From: Tieghemiomyces parasiticus
Taxonomy: Eukaryota; Kickxellomycota; Dimargaritomycetes; Dimargaritales; Dimargaritaceae
Direction: 5' to 3'
Length of the DNA stretch: 51,203 nt
Assembly: GCA_027575765.1 (NCBI GenBank)
Contig: JANBPT010000246.1
Location: 1-51,203 of the forward strand
The position numbers were made by a program, and so were the translations under genes. Positions 27,452-37,295 of the stretch are shown here, piece after piece; within the stretch, counting starts at the first letter, position 1, and every line of letters begins with the position of its first letter. Under the pieces are notes generated by a model that was given only the letters and a program-made list of their open reading frames with translations, made no database searches and was not told the DNA's origin.

Positions 27452-27461
27452 AAAAGTTATA
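27452..27461 (-). promoter_or_regulatory. TATA-like element of the secreted-orphan gene
   Basis: TATAACTTTT on the minus strand, about 79 nt upstream of the ATG at 27382. The spacing is plausible for a fungal core promoter with a short 5' leader. It is judged only from sequence and position. Confidence 0.25.
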
Positions 27462-28368
27462 ATGGACGGAGGCGGTCGAAGATTGATGTAGGTTATACGA
27501 CGGAAATGTGCCTGTTTATATACCTTGGTTGGCTTTATGGGACGGGTGGGACATGGATTTTGTGGAAGTCACTGGGTTTAAAATATCTAGGGTATGGGCT
27601 ATCAAGAGGGCATGCGTTAGTCCGGAACATGAGGGCAGATTATATCGTCACGATACGTCAAAACCTTGCCTCATCGAACGGGTAGGCGATGAGAGAGAGA
27701 GAGAGAGGGTGATATTTTTCCAATTTTGACGTCTCCAGGGAGGAAGATGACTCGTTAGGAGGGGTGGAAAGGGCCCAGATCCTGGCCTTCCGGATTTAGG
27801 AGCTCGGCTTCTGTAGTGAAAAATATATCGTAAAACCGGACACTGTGTAATGACCCGGGCCTTCGTGGCGCGGGACACCGACCTGCTGCCATAGACCTCG
27901 TTGGCTACTTCTCCCAGTCATTGGACCTCCTCCTCTTTATCGGCGAGTAACGAACCAGTGAGGATGAATTTCATGCAGTCCTATTACAGGGACACCTCTT
28001 CCGTTGCGAACCGCAAGGACCGCAGTATCGGTTTCGTTGGGGGGAGAAGTCGGAATTATTACGCTGTGTAACCCATGGGACCTCGGACACGACGAAGAAG
28101 AAGGGAGGGGGTTATGTCCCATAATAGATCCTTCCACTCGTCTCATGAAGGACGGAGCACAGAACATGTGGCCAAGGATGCAGAGGTTTCCCTCCCGCTC
28201 CTTCGTCCCTACCCATCTAACGGGTACGGTCGACCCTATCCTGATTTTGGGAGAGGTTATACAGCTTAGCTAACGCACGGCTAAAACGTCGTTAGTATGA
28301 AGGGTTTAATGAGGGTAATGGGATGAAAAATACAGTGCAAATGGGAGGGGGGGCTTGGTCGTTCGAAG
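27462..28368. other. Intergenic, no gene seen
   Basis: Spacer between the secreted orphan and the SLX4-like gene, both on the minus strand. It has a (GA)8 tract at 27691-27707. Short open frames on both strands have no recognisable feature. I looked here for a missing C-terminal exon of the SLX4-like gene and found none. Confidence 0.5.
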
Positions 28369-29622
28369 CTATGGGGTCGACAATGCGCGTAAAAACGTAC
28401 ACATATAAGGGTGCCGCCGGGGGCATGCGGAGTTTCCAGCCGGACACGGCTCGTCAGTGTCTGCCGCCGAGCCGGACGGATGGGGGCTGAACAGGGAGTA
28501 TGGGTAGCAGCTATTGGCTTTCGTCCAGAGCGTTTCGGTAGGACAAGAACAGATGGGACTGACCGTAATGGCGGAGTCGGCCGCTGCTGGCGCCAACCTC
28601 GCCGTCAGGCGCGACGGAGGGAACCCGTAGTGGGTGACAGTTCTACGGAATTTTCCGTTACCATCTAATCGCAACGAGTCCGTCCTCGTGAGTAACACGA
28701 GATTTTGCTGACCAACCTGTTGTGCGGCCTGGACGGGCCACACACTACAAGGCGTATCCGTCAGCGAATCGCCCCCGCGGGCTTTCCGTTTACCTGTGGC
28801 AGCGGGCTTTACAGCGGCCGCATCCCGTTTCTCATTTCCGTCATCACAATCACCAGTAATGGAAAAAGGTTTTTCCTTGGCCTCGCTCCGTGTCGCACCA
28901 CCCTTGACGGCAGCTGAAATTTTCGCCGACTTGGATCGCCGGAGCTTCCCCGTGGCGGCGCTGCGGGTCTTGTTGGGGGTACTATTCTGTCGAGACAATG
29001 AAGCTGACAGCGCCAGGGCTAAGTCCAGCTCCGGGTCCGGCCTAGTATCGGTCGATTTGACCTGCTGGCGAGCGCCGCCACGTCTCGTCGTCGTGACGGG
29101 CTTCGCCAAAGCGTTTGAACTACCAGCCTCCGTCTCCGGACCAGTCACTCGCCGTCCAGTCGACTGATGGAGGTGCTGGAGTCGGGTTTGTTGGAATTTG
29201 GCGCGGACATGATCGGGCAGCTGGAAGCTGGGTAGGGATGGTAGCGGTGGTGCGACTGGTGTAGGTGCGACAGGTAAGCTTGCGGGTTCGGTCGCAGGCG
29301 CGAGCTTGGCCATCGTAGTCTCGGTCTTGCCCGCCGGAAGATTCCATAACATCGTAAGCGTGGTACCAGAGCGCTTGGTGGTGGAATTGGCAACCTTGCG
29401 GGCCCCACCACCCGCCTCTTTGAAATCGCTTAACTCCTCGTCGGGGATCTCGATCGGGGCGGATGCTCCACCCAGCGTGTCACGGGGCACCTCGTTCGCC
29501 TCGTAGTCAGGCAATCCGAGACATTGCTCGACGTGGGTGGTACGTTGGCGAAGTTGCAATGAGGTGAGGTCGGTCTGGCACACGAAGCACAGGACCGGCC
29601 CGCTTTCGCCTTGTGCTAGCAT
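28369..29622 (-). CDS. SLX4-like protein with N-terminal UBZ4-type zinc finger
   Basis: A 417-aa intronless frame from a true ATG. Residues 12-34 form a zinc finger of the UBZ4 type (Cys12, Cys15, His30, Cys34; spacing C-x2-C-x14-H-x3-C), the kind that binds ubiquitin in DNA-repair scaffolds such as SLX4 and SNM1. A short helix around residues 199-210 (LDLALALSASLS) resembles a motif I associate with fungal Slx4, and residues 293-312 (SVWPVQAAQQ onward) may be another short helix of that family. The rest is basic, serine/threonine-rich and disordered, as expected for a scaffold. If this is Slx4 it would act in the nucleus with the Slx1 nuclease on branched DNA. The C-terminal SLX1-binding domain is not visible, and the last 80 or so residues look poorly conserved. 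A different UBZ-finger repair factor is possible. Confidence 0.45.
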   Translation of the reverse strand: MLAQGESGPVLCFVCQTDLTSLQLRQRTTHVEQCLGLPDYEANEVPRDTLGGASAPIEIPDEELSDFKEAGGGARKVANSTTKRSGTTLTMLWNLPAGKTETTMAKLAPATEPASLPVAPTPVAPPLPSLPSFQLPDHVRAKFQQTRLQHLHQSTGRRVTGPETEAGSSNALAKPVTTTRRGGARQQVKSTDTRPDPELDLALALSASLSRQNSTPNKTRSAATGKLRRSKSAKISAAVKGGATRSEAKEKPFSITGDCDDGNEKRDAAAVKPAATGKRKARGGDSLTDTPCSVWPVQAAQQVGQQNLVLLTRTDSLRLDGNGKFRRTVTHYGFPPSRLTARLAPAAADSAITVSPICSCPTETLWTKANSCYPYSLFSPHPSGSAADTDEPCPAGNSACPRRHPYMCTFLRALSTP

Positions 29623-30438
29623 AACGAGTTATGAATGGGGAGGCAGACTGTCCCCGAATAGGTGAGAATGCGAAATAGGGCCCCGAGAGAAATGCGGCGC
29701 TCACAGTGGGTCATGTATAAAAAAAAAGGAAAGAAATGAACGGTTCGGGCCTGCTGCGGAATCTCCATTCCTTATTGTGAAGTGTGGCGTGATAGGAAAA
29801 TTATCTGGAGAACTGGTGACGATCAGTACGCTGGTAGCCCCCACAGTTGGAGGGACGGAAGGATTAGCCCCTTTCCAACCTGCCAAGGCGAGAGAACACA
29901 GCAACGGTTAGAACGGCAGCTCTCCGCGTTGACTCTACTGGGAGAGACACTACATCAGATAATGTGTCTGTCTGATTGAACTTGACCAGGCACCAGAAAA
30001 AAAAACGCTGATGAGTACATTCTAATGGCCCAGCCCCTCAGCAGTGCTTGTCGAGTCATGCATGGCTGTACGGTTAGGCGATAGAGAATCGACTTGGCAA
30101 TTTTGCGAGATTTTTATATTGATTGTTTTTAAATTGTAAGTATTGTAGAGGTGAAGTATCAACAGCACGGGATGTTCCAGGTATGGAACCGGGAAGGATC
30201 CATCAAAGCAGGAAAAGAGGAAAAGTAAGGTTGAGAGGACGAAGGGTGCCAGGCGAGCGCGGGAGAAGATGCCGAGGTAGATAACGGAGGGAAAGCGGAT
30301 TCGGACGGTGGGTAGTATAGTTTACAAATAAAGTAAAGAGTGAACCATTATCCCGCTAGTCTCCCCTCGCCGCTACCACCCGAATATCCTCTGCGCTAGC
30401 GCAACCGTTTGGGTGTCTCGCGTCCAACGGAAGGAGCC
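29623..30438. other. Intergenic, no gene supported
   Basis: Region between the stop of the NTF2-RRM gene and the start of the SLX4-like gene, both on the minus strand, so it should hold a terminator and a promoter. Short open stretches on both strands around 29701-29979 look faintly coding-like, but there is no start, splice pattern or domain to support them. Confidence 0.45.
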
Positions 30439-31950
30439 TTATTTGCTGGGCGCCGGGGCGTTGGAACGAGGGGGCTTGGGGGCACCGCCACCCCGACCGT
30501 TCAGACCGCCACGGCGGTTGAAATTGCCGGACGAGGGGCCAAAGTCGCGGGAGTTGGTCGGAGAACCCCGACGATGGGGGTGACCACCACCATGGCGGGG
30601 ACCACTGCTCGTACGCCGGAGCTTCTCCTCAACCTGGAGGTTGGAAGAGCCCAGCTTGTAGCTACCAGTCTCCAGGGCCTTGCGGTAGGGCTCGGCGGCC
30701 GCAAAGTCGACGTAGGCGTGACCCCGGGGCTGCATAATCTCGACGCCCTTAACGGGACCGACCTCGCTAAAAAAGTCAGTGAGGGCCTTCTTGGTGATGG
30801 ATTCCCCCACGCCCTTGACAAAGACGGTGAACTCGTCGTTACGGTCGTGGCGGGGCTTAGCCGCGGCGGCGTGATCGCCCTGTTTGGGCTCGGGCTTGCT
30901 GCCAGGGCCGGCCTGGGCCGGGCGCGGGGAGGTTGTGCTGGACACAACGCCCTTCACATCGGCCACGTTGCTACCCCATTTGGCCGTGTTCTTAGCGGCC
31001 ATGTTAGCCCAGCTCTTGGGCGCAGCGGGCTCCTCCTTCACGGGGGCAGCAGGTGCGGCAGCCGGTTGCTGGGTCGCGGGTGTGGCCGTGTTAGCGGCGG
31101 CGGCTGAGGCCGACTTGGAGTCGGTCGCGGCAGCGGTCTTGCCCTGGGCTGCCTGCTGCTTGGCGCCGGCACCGCCCCAGGCGTTGGTCTTCCAGGGACC
31201 GGCACTGGTCGGCTTGGCCTCGGATGTAACGGCGGGAGTGGAGCTGGAGTCAACAGCCTCCGCGGCCTGAGCTACAGCGGCGGGCTTGGCGGCCGGGGCA
31301 GCGGCGGTAGTGGTTGCAGAGGGAGTGGGGGCGGCGGGGGTCTCAGTGGCTGGGGCGGAGGGGGCCGGGGTCACGGTCTTTGCCTCAGCCTTGGGCTGCA
31401 CGGGCTCGGGGGTGACCTTGGCGGGGGCGGGCGCAGCGGCCTTGGCGGGGGCAGCTGGGGTCTCTTGCGGCTGCGAAGCAGTCACCGCGGCGGGGGTCTC
31501 GGTCTCCTCGGCTTCGACGTCGTCTTCGTCCTTGAGGAAGCGGAAAATATCGTTTAGCACGTAGTAGCCGTTCGGCTGCTCGGCCAGGTAGAATGATTGG
31601 GCGAAGTTCTGGCTGGGACCGTTGTTGTTGGCCAACTTGCCGAGGACCTGGATGAAGACGCTGCCGTTGAGGGAGGCCATGGCATCGACGTTCTCGACCA
31701 GCACTTTGCAATCCGAAAAGTTACACTTGGTGATGTTGGCGTGGATCTCCTCCTGGCCGAAGCAGGGTACCACCTCCTCCCCCTCGCGACCCCGGATAAG
31801 GGACGACTCTTTGCCGTAGAAACGGTGCAGGTCTTCGGGGTTCTTGTTGAGGGTAGTGTAAAACTGGCGGACAAACATCCAGCCAATCTGCTGAAGGACA
31901 ACCTTCTTAGGCTTGGCGGAGCCGCTGGTAGGGGTGGCGTTGGCGGTCAT
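30439..31950 (-). CDS. NTF2-domain and RRM protein of the G3BP/Bre5/Nxt3 family
   Basis: A 503-aa intronless protein. The domain order is diagnostic: an NTF2-like fold at about residues 17-145 (IGWMFVRQFYTTLNKNP near its start, YYVLNDIFRF near its end), a long disordered Ala/Pro/Thr-rich linker, one RNA-recognition motif at about 371-446 (RNP2 VFVKGV, RNP1 GHAYVDF), then a Gly/Arg-rich tail with RGG-type repeats. This is the layout of metazoan G3BP, yeast Bre5 and fission-yeast Nxt3, which bind RNA, help form stress granules and partner the Ubp3/USP10 deubiquitinase in the cytoplasm. The start is the ATG at 31950, directly before the NTF2 domain; the open frame extends 48 codons further but begins with TTG. 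The 5' side is pyrimidine-rich on the coding strand. Family assignment is secure; the exact orthologue name is not. Confidence 0.9.
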   Translation of the reverse strand: MTANATPTSGSAKPKKVVLQQIGWMFVRQFYTTLNKNPEDLHRFYGKESSLIRGREGEEVVPCFGQEEIHANITKCNFSDCKVLVENVDAMASLNGSVFIQVLGKLANNNGPSQNFAQSFYLAEQPNGYYVLNDIFRFLKDEDDVEAEETETPAAVTASQPQETPAAPAKAAAPAPAKVTPEPVQPKAEAKTVTPAPSAPATETPAAPTPSATTTAAAPAAKPAAVAQAAEAVDSSSTPAVTSEAKPTSAGPWKTNAWGGAGAKQQAAQGKTAAATDSKSASAAAANTATPATQQPAAAPAAPVKEEPAAPKSWANMAAKNTAKWGSNVADVKGVVSSTTSPRPAQAGPGSKPEPKQGDHAAAAKPRHDRNDEFTVFVKGVGESITKKALTDFFSEVGPVKGVEIMQPRGHAYVDFAAAEPYRKALETGSYKLGSSNLQVEEKLRRTSSGPRHGGGHPHRRGSPTNSRDFGPSSGNFNRRGGLNGRGGGAPKPPRSNAPAPSK

Positions 31951-34753
31951 AGTGGTATCGAAAAATAAAATGAAAATAGCGGTAGCGAGAGAAGGCGGGA
32001 GCGGCGCTAAGCAGAGGGGGGAATGTGGAATGTGAACAGGAAAAAAATAGAACGACGAGGCAGGAGAGAGGCGGCGGCGATCTGTGGGGTGCAAGATTTG
32101 GCCAGCCAGTCAACGAGAACGGTAGACAAGAAGCCGTAGGTTGGAAAAGCGGTGACAGCCGACGCAAATGGGCGACGATCAGCGGGGAAAGCGATGTGAG
32201 GATTAAAAAGGTCCACGAGACGGAAGGGCAAAGAAGCAACGGGTTAATCGCGGTGCGTGATCGTGTCAGCCAGCGAGGGATGGGATTCGTTGTGAGGATT
32301 GCAGTGTGGCACGGCCCGGAGCTTATATCCTAGCGGTCGTGGTTGCCGCTACGTCGTCCACCAGACCGGGGGATCAGGAGAGTGCAGGGGTGCCCGGCCA
32401 TAACCTGATCGCCATCGTGGGCGGACTCGCAAAGCGCGGTTTGACGGCCTGACGCGCTGTGGGATCAGCTCCTTAATTGGGATCGTGCCAAAAAGTTGGC
32501 GTAATCCGTCGGCGAAAGAGACTTACCTAGCTATAGAAGGGGGGCGGCCAAAGCGGGGATATCGGAATACAGATGGCAAGAATGTAACGGAAAGAGGCGG
32601 CTGTCAAAAAAAAGAACGGGAAGGGACGTAGAAAGGCTACAACGGTGGGATCAGATGGAGGAAAGGGTAGGGATCGGGACCAAGGTGGGTGCACGCCGAT
32701 GGGACCAGATGGCGGGAAGACCGTGACGGTGAGGTGGATGCGGCGCGTCTGTGAACGGGGGTCTAGGCGTGCCGCCGTGGGCGAGGGCGGATGTATAGCG
32801 GACAGCACTGGCCCCGAGAAAAAAAAGGGCTGTGGCGGGACTTTCCGGTTCTCATAGACTTGAGTGCCCGCCACGCGGGGGGGGGAAGAGCAACCGGTCG
32901 AGTGATAAATAAGAAACATTTGCTATACCATGGCAAAGCGGGCTAACTACTGCCTATGGTCGCAGTAGCCCGGGCCAGTCGTTAAGACGGGTCCTAATTG
33001 CGTTTGGCCTCTTCGGGGGCGACGCTTTGTAGGTTGAATGTACTATACCGTTCTAAGCGGAAGCGTCCAAACTGGAGGCCGTGGACCACCCGGCCAGACA
33101 GATACAAAGGAGCTTGGTATCTTGCAATTCTTGACAGTAAGTGCGAAGCCCACATCATGTAGGCCTCCGCCGCCATGGTGACATAGGGTTGTGTACCAAC
33201 GTGGTCTTAGCGGTAAGCTGGGTGGCATGCCATTTCCTGCAACGTAGACGGAATGGCTCTTACGGCTGCCATGGTCGTTTAGATGTCCAGATGGGCCAAG
33301 AGAAGGCCAGTGAGGAACATACCGCCTGTGTCAGGTTAAGCTGCGGGAGAATTGGCATGGTGCCACCGGTTTGATATTTTACACCATGGACCTCAGCTCA
33401 GCCTGAGCTAGCTGCTAGGCGGCACGGGCAGGCTTCAGCCTCCAAATGCATGGCCGAGTAGTGGAGATGGGGCAGCAGTCCCAACAGCCGCAGGGCTGTT
33501 CTGTGTACACACAGTGAGTGAGGGGGGGATCAAAGATGGGGGGAGTGACAAGAGCAAGCCCAGCATTTTCTGCGTGGATGCCAAAACCCACTGAAGTGCA
33601 GCCCTTGAAAAGTTGAGCCATTTTCCCTCAATGAAGTGCGCTACCCCATGTTGCCTGCAGGTGACTACCTGGTCATATTTTTGGCCCTGATACAGGGCTG
33701 AAGGCTTGTGGAGAAACAGGGAGTATTCCAACCCCCCTTTGGACTAGTTTTTTTTCCATCTTTCAGCCGCCCTGATGCCTTGGTTTCTCTGTTGCACTTG
33801 CCATTCCACTTCCCTCAAGATTCTACACCTTCTCTTTCCTGACCAATGGGTATCCTTGCAGCCAAGCCTGCGTATATTAAACCTGCCATGTACATATTAA
33901 TCCACGCCTTTCCATCCCTGCACTTACCTGTCGCTTGTGGTGGCACATCGTTGTCCTAGTACTTAGCTTGCTACACCTTTATTAGTCCACCCAATGCCAC
34001 TCTCTTATTGAATTCGTACGTATCTTCGGGCCTCCCCCATAACCTTTTATATAAACCAATTTTTATAATTTACCTCTTCCTTTCCTATCCAGCCTCCCGA
34101 TGTCCCCTCCCCTCCTCTGCTGCTGCTGTTAGCTCCTCTCCCAACCCCAGGCACCAACTAGTACCTCTGGCTGGGCACCCCCCTCAGCCTCCTTGCGCCC
34201 GGTGCCCCATGGTGGTCTCCAACCAGGTGACCGTCACAGCTATCACAACCCAGCCGGTCCTGGTGGAGCACAAATCTTTCCTCAACGCTGCCCTGGCCAC
34301 CGACTCCCACCTATAGGGCCAGGTGGGCCAGCGGTAGACCACTCAGCCTCTGGCCCCTTCCTCTACCAGCCGCTCCCTGCCTGCGGTGGTATCCCAGTTC
34401 TCTCCCCAGGGCTGGATCAGTTTCGGGTACTTCTGGAAGACAGTCCAATTTCCACTGCTACTGTCCCCCCCCCCTAGGCCCTGGACCAGCCTCTATGGAG
34501 CTAACCCTCCAAAACGCTTTATTGGCCCAGCCGACCCTACCTCTTAATAGGCCCGCCTTGATAGTCTTGGCGTTGGCCATCCCCACCACTATGTGCCAGT
34601 TGCGCAACTGGCGCAGTTAACGATGCCGTCTACTGAGGAACCTAGGATCCTGTATAATTCACTTCCTACTTCCCCCCCGTACTGCGGGGCCCAATGGTGG
34701 TCCAAGTGTATTTTATTTAATCATTACGGTTTTCCACCCCAAACCGTCCCGCT
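31951..34753. other. Long intergenic region, mostly without genes
   Basis: Contains the promoter of the NTF2-RRM gene (minus, starting 31950) and, on the right, the approach to the syntaxin gene. One small minus-strand frame at 32994-33176 is listed separately. At 33394-33410 a perfect 7-bp inverted repeat (AGCTCAG, CTGAGCT) was noticed. Other open frames up to about 130 codons show no domain and overlap low-complexity sequence. Confidence 0.45.
32994..33176 (-). CDS. Possible 60-aa small protein
   Basis: A 60-codon frame whose ATG sits in an ideal context (CACCATGG). The translation begins MAAEAYMMWASHLLSRIARY and ends in a charged tail, with Arg and aromatic residues spread as in small mitochondrial or basic proteins rather than in random frames. 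No transmembrane span or known domain is seen, and no additional exons were found. It lies alone in a 3-kb intergenic region between the NTF2-RRM gene and the syntaxin gene. It could be a chance frame. Confidence 0.25.
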   Translation of the reverse strand: MAAEAYMMWASHLLSRIARYQAPLYLSGRVVHGLQFGRFRLERYSTFNLQSVAPEEAKRN

Positions 34754-34957
34754 CCCTATGCCCATCTATATGGCTCCTCCATCCTCTCTTTTCACCCTTA
34801 GTACTCGACATAACGCGTGTCACATGTCAAACATGAAATAAACCTTTCTCCTTCACCCTACGCCCATCCTGATGACCCTCCATCTTCCCTTTTACAATTC
34901 GCCATCGCTCTAACGTGTGTCAGGTGTAAGACACTGTTAATAGACCTCCCTCCTCCT
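34754..34957. repeat. Diverged tandem duplication of about 102 bp upstream of the syntaxin gene
   Basis: Two adjacent copies, 34754-34855 and 34856 to about 34957, line up along their whole length: CCCTAYGCCCATC at the start, CCTCCATC and CTTTT in the middle, TAACG then TGTGTCA later, and a pyrimidine-rich end. Agreement is roughly 70 percent by eye. The second copy ends about 10 nt before the syntaxin ATG, so the repeat forms the proximal promoter or 5' leader. Confidence 0.6.
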
Positions 34958-34966
34958 CCTCTTCCC

Positions 34967-36252
34967 ATGTCCTTCAACGACCTTCAAGGCGGCGGCGGTC
35001 GGTCCTACGCCCGCGCGGCACTGTCGGGTAAGCGGACATGTGACGACCACGCTACGCTCGGTCTGCAGTGGCTACACGCTGGCCACCCGCCCGACTGACA
35101 TCACAACTCACCCATGCAGTCCAGCGGTCTACGTACCCATCCCCATGCCCATTGCTTTCCCGGTTTTGACAGATGACGACACGAGTTACCGCCAAGCCAC
35201 TCAGCGCGTCTCACAAACTATCTTCCGAGTCAACTCCAATGTTGCTACCATCCAGCGGCTCGTAGAGCAGCTGAGCCGCACTCACGACGCAGCCAGCTTA
35301 CGACAGCGTCTGTAAGTTATTCCTTTACGTTTACCCCCCCTCCCTTCACGTACAAAGCAAGAGTTGGCGTCGGCACTCTGTGTATGTTTCCCACCAAGTC
35401 CCCGTTCCCTTAACACCGCACTTACCTACCCCCTGTCTGTGTATAACTATTTGCATACCCCACACTCTCGCTACCAGGTCCGACCTAACCGAAACCACTC
35501 GCGACCTCGCTAAAACCACTGGCTCCGATATCAAAGCTCTTGACGTCTTTCAAAAACCGGGTTCCCCCGTGGCTGTAAGTTTATGAGTACCAATTGAAAT
35601 TCACACTGCTCCAACGGGGTGCACTCTATCCCGGATACATGAACACATTTACTAAAATGCTCAAAACGCCGATTTTCCTCCGCCCCCTAATTCCCGGTAC
35701 AACCCGCCACCTCAGCACACCCGCAAGCTCGAGCAACAGAAATTGACCAAGGATTTCCAGAAGGTCCTTGAGCAGTTCCAAATCGCGCAGCGCGAGGCGG
35801 CCGAGAAATCTCGGGAGTTTGTGGACCGGGCCCGACACAGCCTGGAGCAGGAGCATGCGGCGTCGACCGAGGAGACGGCAGACGAACAATCCTCCCTGCT
35901 TACACACGGTCAACAGCAGCAGCAGCAGCAGCAAATTCAGGTGGTAGACAACGAACTGGAGTTTAACGACGCCCTGATTGCTGAGCGCGAACAAGAGATC
36001 CGTGAGATTGAACAAGGTATCACCGAGCTGAATGAGGTCTTCCGTGACCTCGGCACCATCGTCAACGAGCAGCAGTCTCTTCTTGACAACATTGAGAGCA
36101 ACGTGAGCCATGTCACTGTGCACGTGCGTAATGCTGGCGAGGAACTGGTCACCGCGAGCCGCTACCAACGCCAGTCCCGCAAGACCATGTGCTTCCTTCT
36201 GCTCCTCCTGGTCGTCATTGTGGCTATCGTGCTCCTTGTGGCATTGTCGTAA
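34967..36252 (+). CDS. PEP12: Pep12-like syntaxin (Qa-SNARE), four exons
   Basis: Endosomal/prevacuolar t-SNARE that drives fusion of Golgi-derived vesicles. Exons 34967-35027, 35173-35311, 35478-35574 and 35716-36252 join in phases 1, 2 and 0 to give 277 aa. All donors are GTAAGY and all acceptors are CAG, so the model is solid. The N-terminus (MSFNDLQ, then two helices through about residue 150) is the Habc-type domain of the Pep12/syntaxin-7 group. Residues about 173-250 form the SNARE motif, with the zero-layer glutamine at Gln218 inside FRDLGTIVNEQQ. Residues 258-276 are a C-terminal membrane anchor ending one residue later, as usual for tail-anchored syntaxins. A run of eight glutamines (165-172) precedes the SNARE motif. 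The gene converges on the 81-aa gene; their stops are about 400 nt apart. Confidence 0.92.
35911..35934 (+). repeat. CAG repeat encoding eight glutamines
   Basis: CAA, six CAG and CAA codons in a row, just before the SNARE motif of the syntaxin. Length variation here would change the linker between the Habc-like region and the SNARE helix without shifting frame. Confidence 0.9.
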
Positions 36253-36653
36253 AATTTCGGAGGGAGCTCCTCCGCCCAATGCCAGCTTTCCTTTACGTGT
36301 CGGAACTGCAATGCATTCCCCTTCCAAGCTTACTAACCCCACTTCCTCCGCTCAGTCCTCTGTACTCCTCTTTACCAACATCGTTTTTCATTCCTGTTTT
36401 TTTTTTAACCAGTCACCTAGCTTTCACTAGGCGCATCCAAGATTGACTTTAAGAAGTCCTGTCCCCCTTTCTTTATAGCTAACCAGATTCTATTCCATGT
36501 AACTCAATTACCAATCATTTCAACCAATCCAATCACAAATATACATACATTTCAAAAAAAAAGTTTTATTGGCATGTACAATAAGGGCGGAATGAACAGG
36601 GGAGGCACCCAGAGCCAACCCTCTTCGTTCGAGGGCTGCAAAGGGGTTAGAAT
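36253..36653. other. Convergent 3' region between syntaxin and the 81-aa gene
   Basis: Short spacer between two stop codons on opposite strands. It holds T-rich and A-rich tracts (T9 near 36398, A9 near 36554) suitable for 3'-end formation on both strands. No gene is seen. Confidence 0.5.
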
Positions 36654-37295
36654 TTAGCGACGGTGGCTGTCCTTGTTCATCTCCTCCAAGAAAGTACGCT
36701 TGAATTTTTGTACCCGCCAGGCGGTGTCTTTTAACACGCCAGATCGCTGTAGGCTCCCAATGGTCTGGGCACCTGTAGTGGGTGGGGGTATACAATAGAT
36801 TAGAGGGTAAGAATGTGGTTAAAACGGACTCTGACTCCAATATCATGAAGATGTCCGTTCAAGATGCCGATTTTCGCTACGAAGGACGGCAGACCCGTCC
36901 TCCTCCCTAAAAATAAAATAATTATCAACGACGCACACAGCGCCGGCAAGCTACTTACTAGTGCGACCGGCCTTGGCAATGGTGTCCTCGGACCACCATA
37001 CGAAACGATGAAAAGTGTGGCTCTCAAGCAGCTGGTAAGTAGTAAAATAGATGTTTCATAAGGGGAGGGGAGGAGGACAGGAAGAACAGATAGGAGTTAT
37101 GATTACGGTAGTTGGGTTTAGGGGATAGGCCGCAAAGGGAAGAGGGACTTGTTGTATCTTTTCCCCTCCCTCCTTCCCCTTGACTTCGACTTTAGAGAGG
37201 AATAAGGGCGCCCGAGGCCCTTTGGTTACTATCCAGCTTACCTTCTTCGTGATATACTGACTCATCCGGTGGCTGAAGATGTTGAAAGGATTCAT
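36654..37295 (-). CDS. Small 81-aa protein, three exons, unrecognised
   Basis: Reading the minus strand, exons 37295-37242, 37031-36959 and 36772-36654 join in phases 0 and 1 into 82 codons including the TAA stop. Donors are GTAAGC and GTAAGT, and acceptors are CAG. The product starts MNPFNIFSHRMSQYITKK, continues with an aromatic stretch (HTFHRFVWW) and ends in a basic helix (FKRTFLEEMNKDSHRR). It is basic, has no cysteine and no transmembrane span, and the first 25 residues are amphipathic with positive charge, which would suit mitochondrial import; that is an inference. Three phase-consistent exons with good splice sites over so short a protein make it very likely real. I do not recognise the family. 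The gene lies head-to-tail upstream-side of nothing shared: the ABC transporter follows 0.8 kb away on the same strand. Confidence 0.75.

Noticed and set aside
30409..31107. 232-codon plus-strand frame opposite the NTF2-RRM gene
   Set aside because: Shadow of the GC-rich, Ala/Pro-coding minus-strand gene; Ala/Gly/Val-rich with no domain.
33435..33731. 98-codon minus-strand frame
   Set aside because: Faintly coding-like in its first half, then low complexity; no start, domain or neighbouring exon to support it.
35626..36342. 238-codon minus-strand frame opposite the syntaxin gene
   Set aside because: Antisense shadow of a well-supported SNARE exon.
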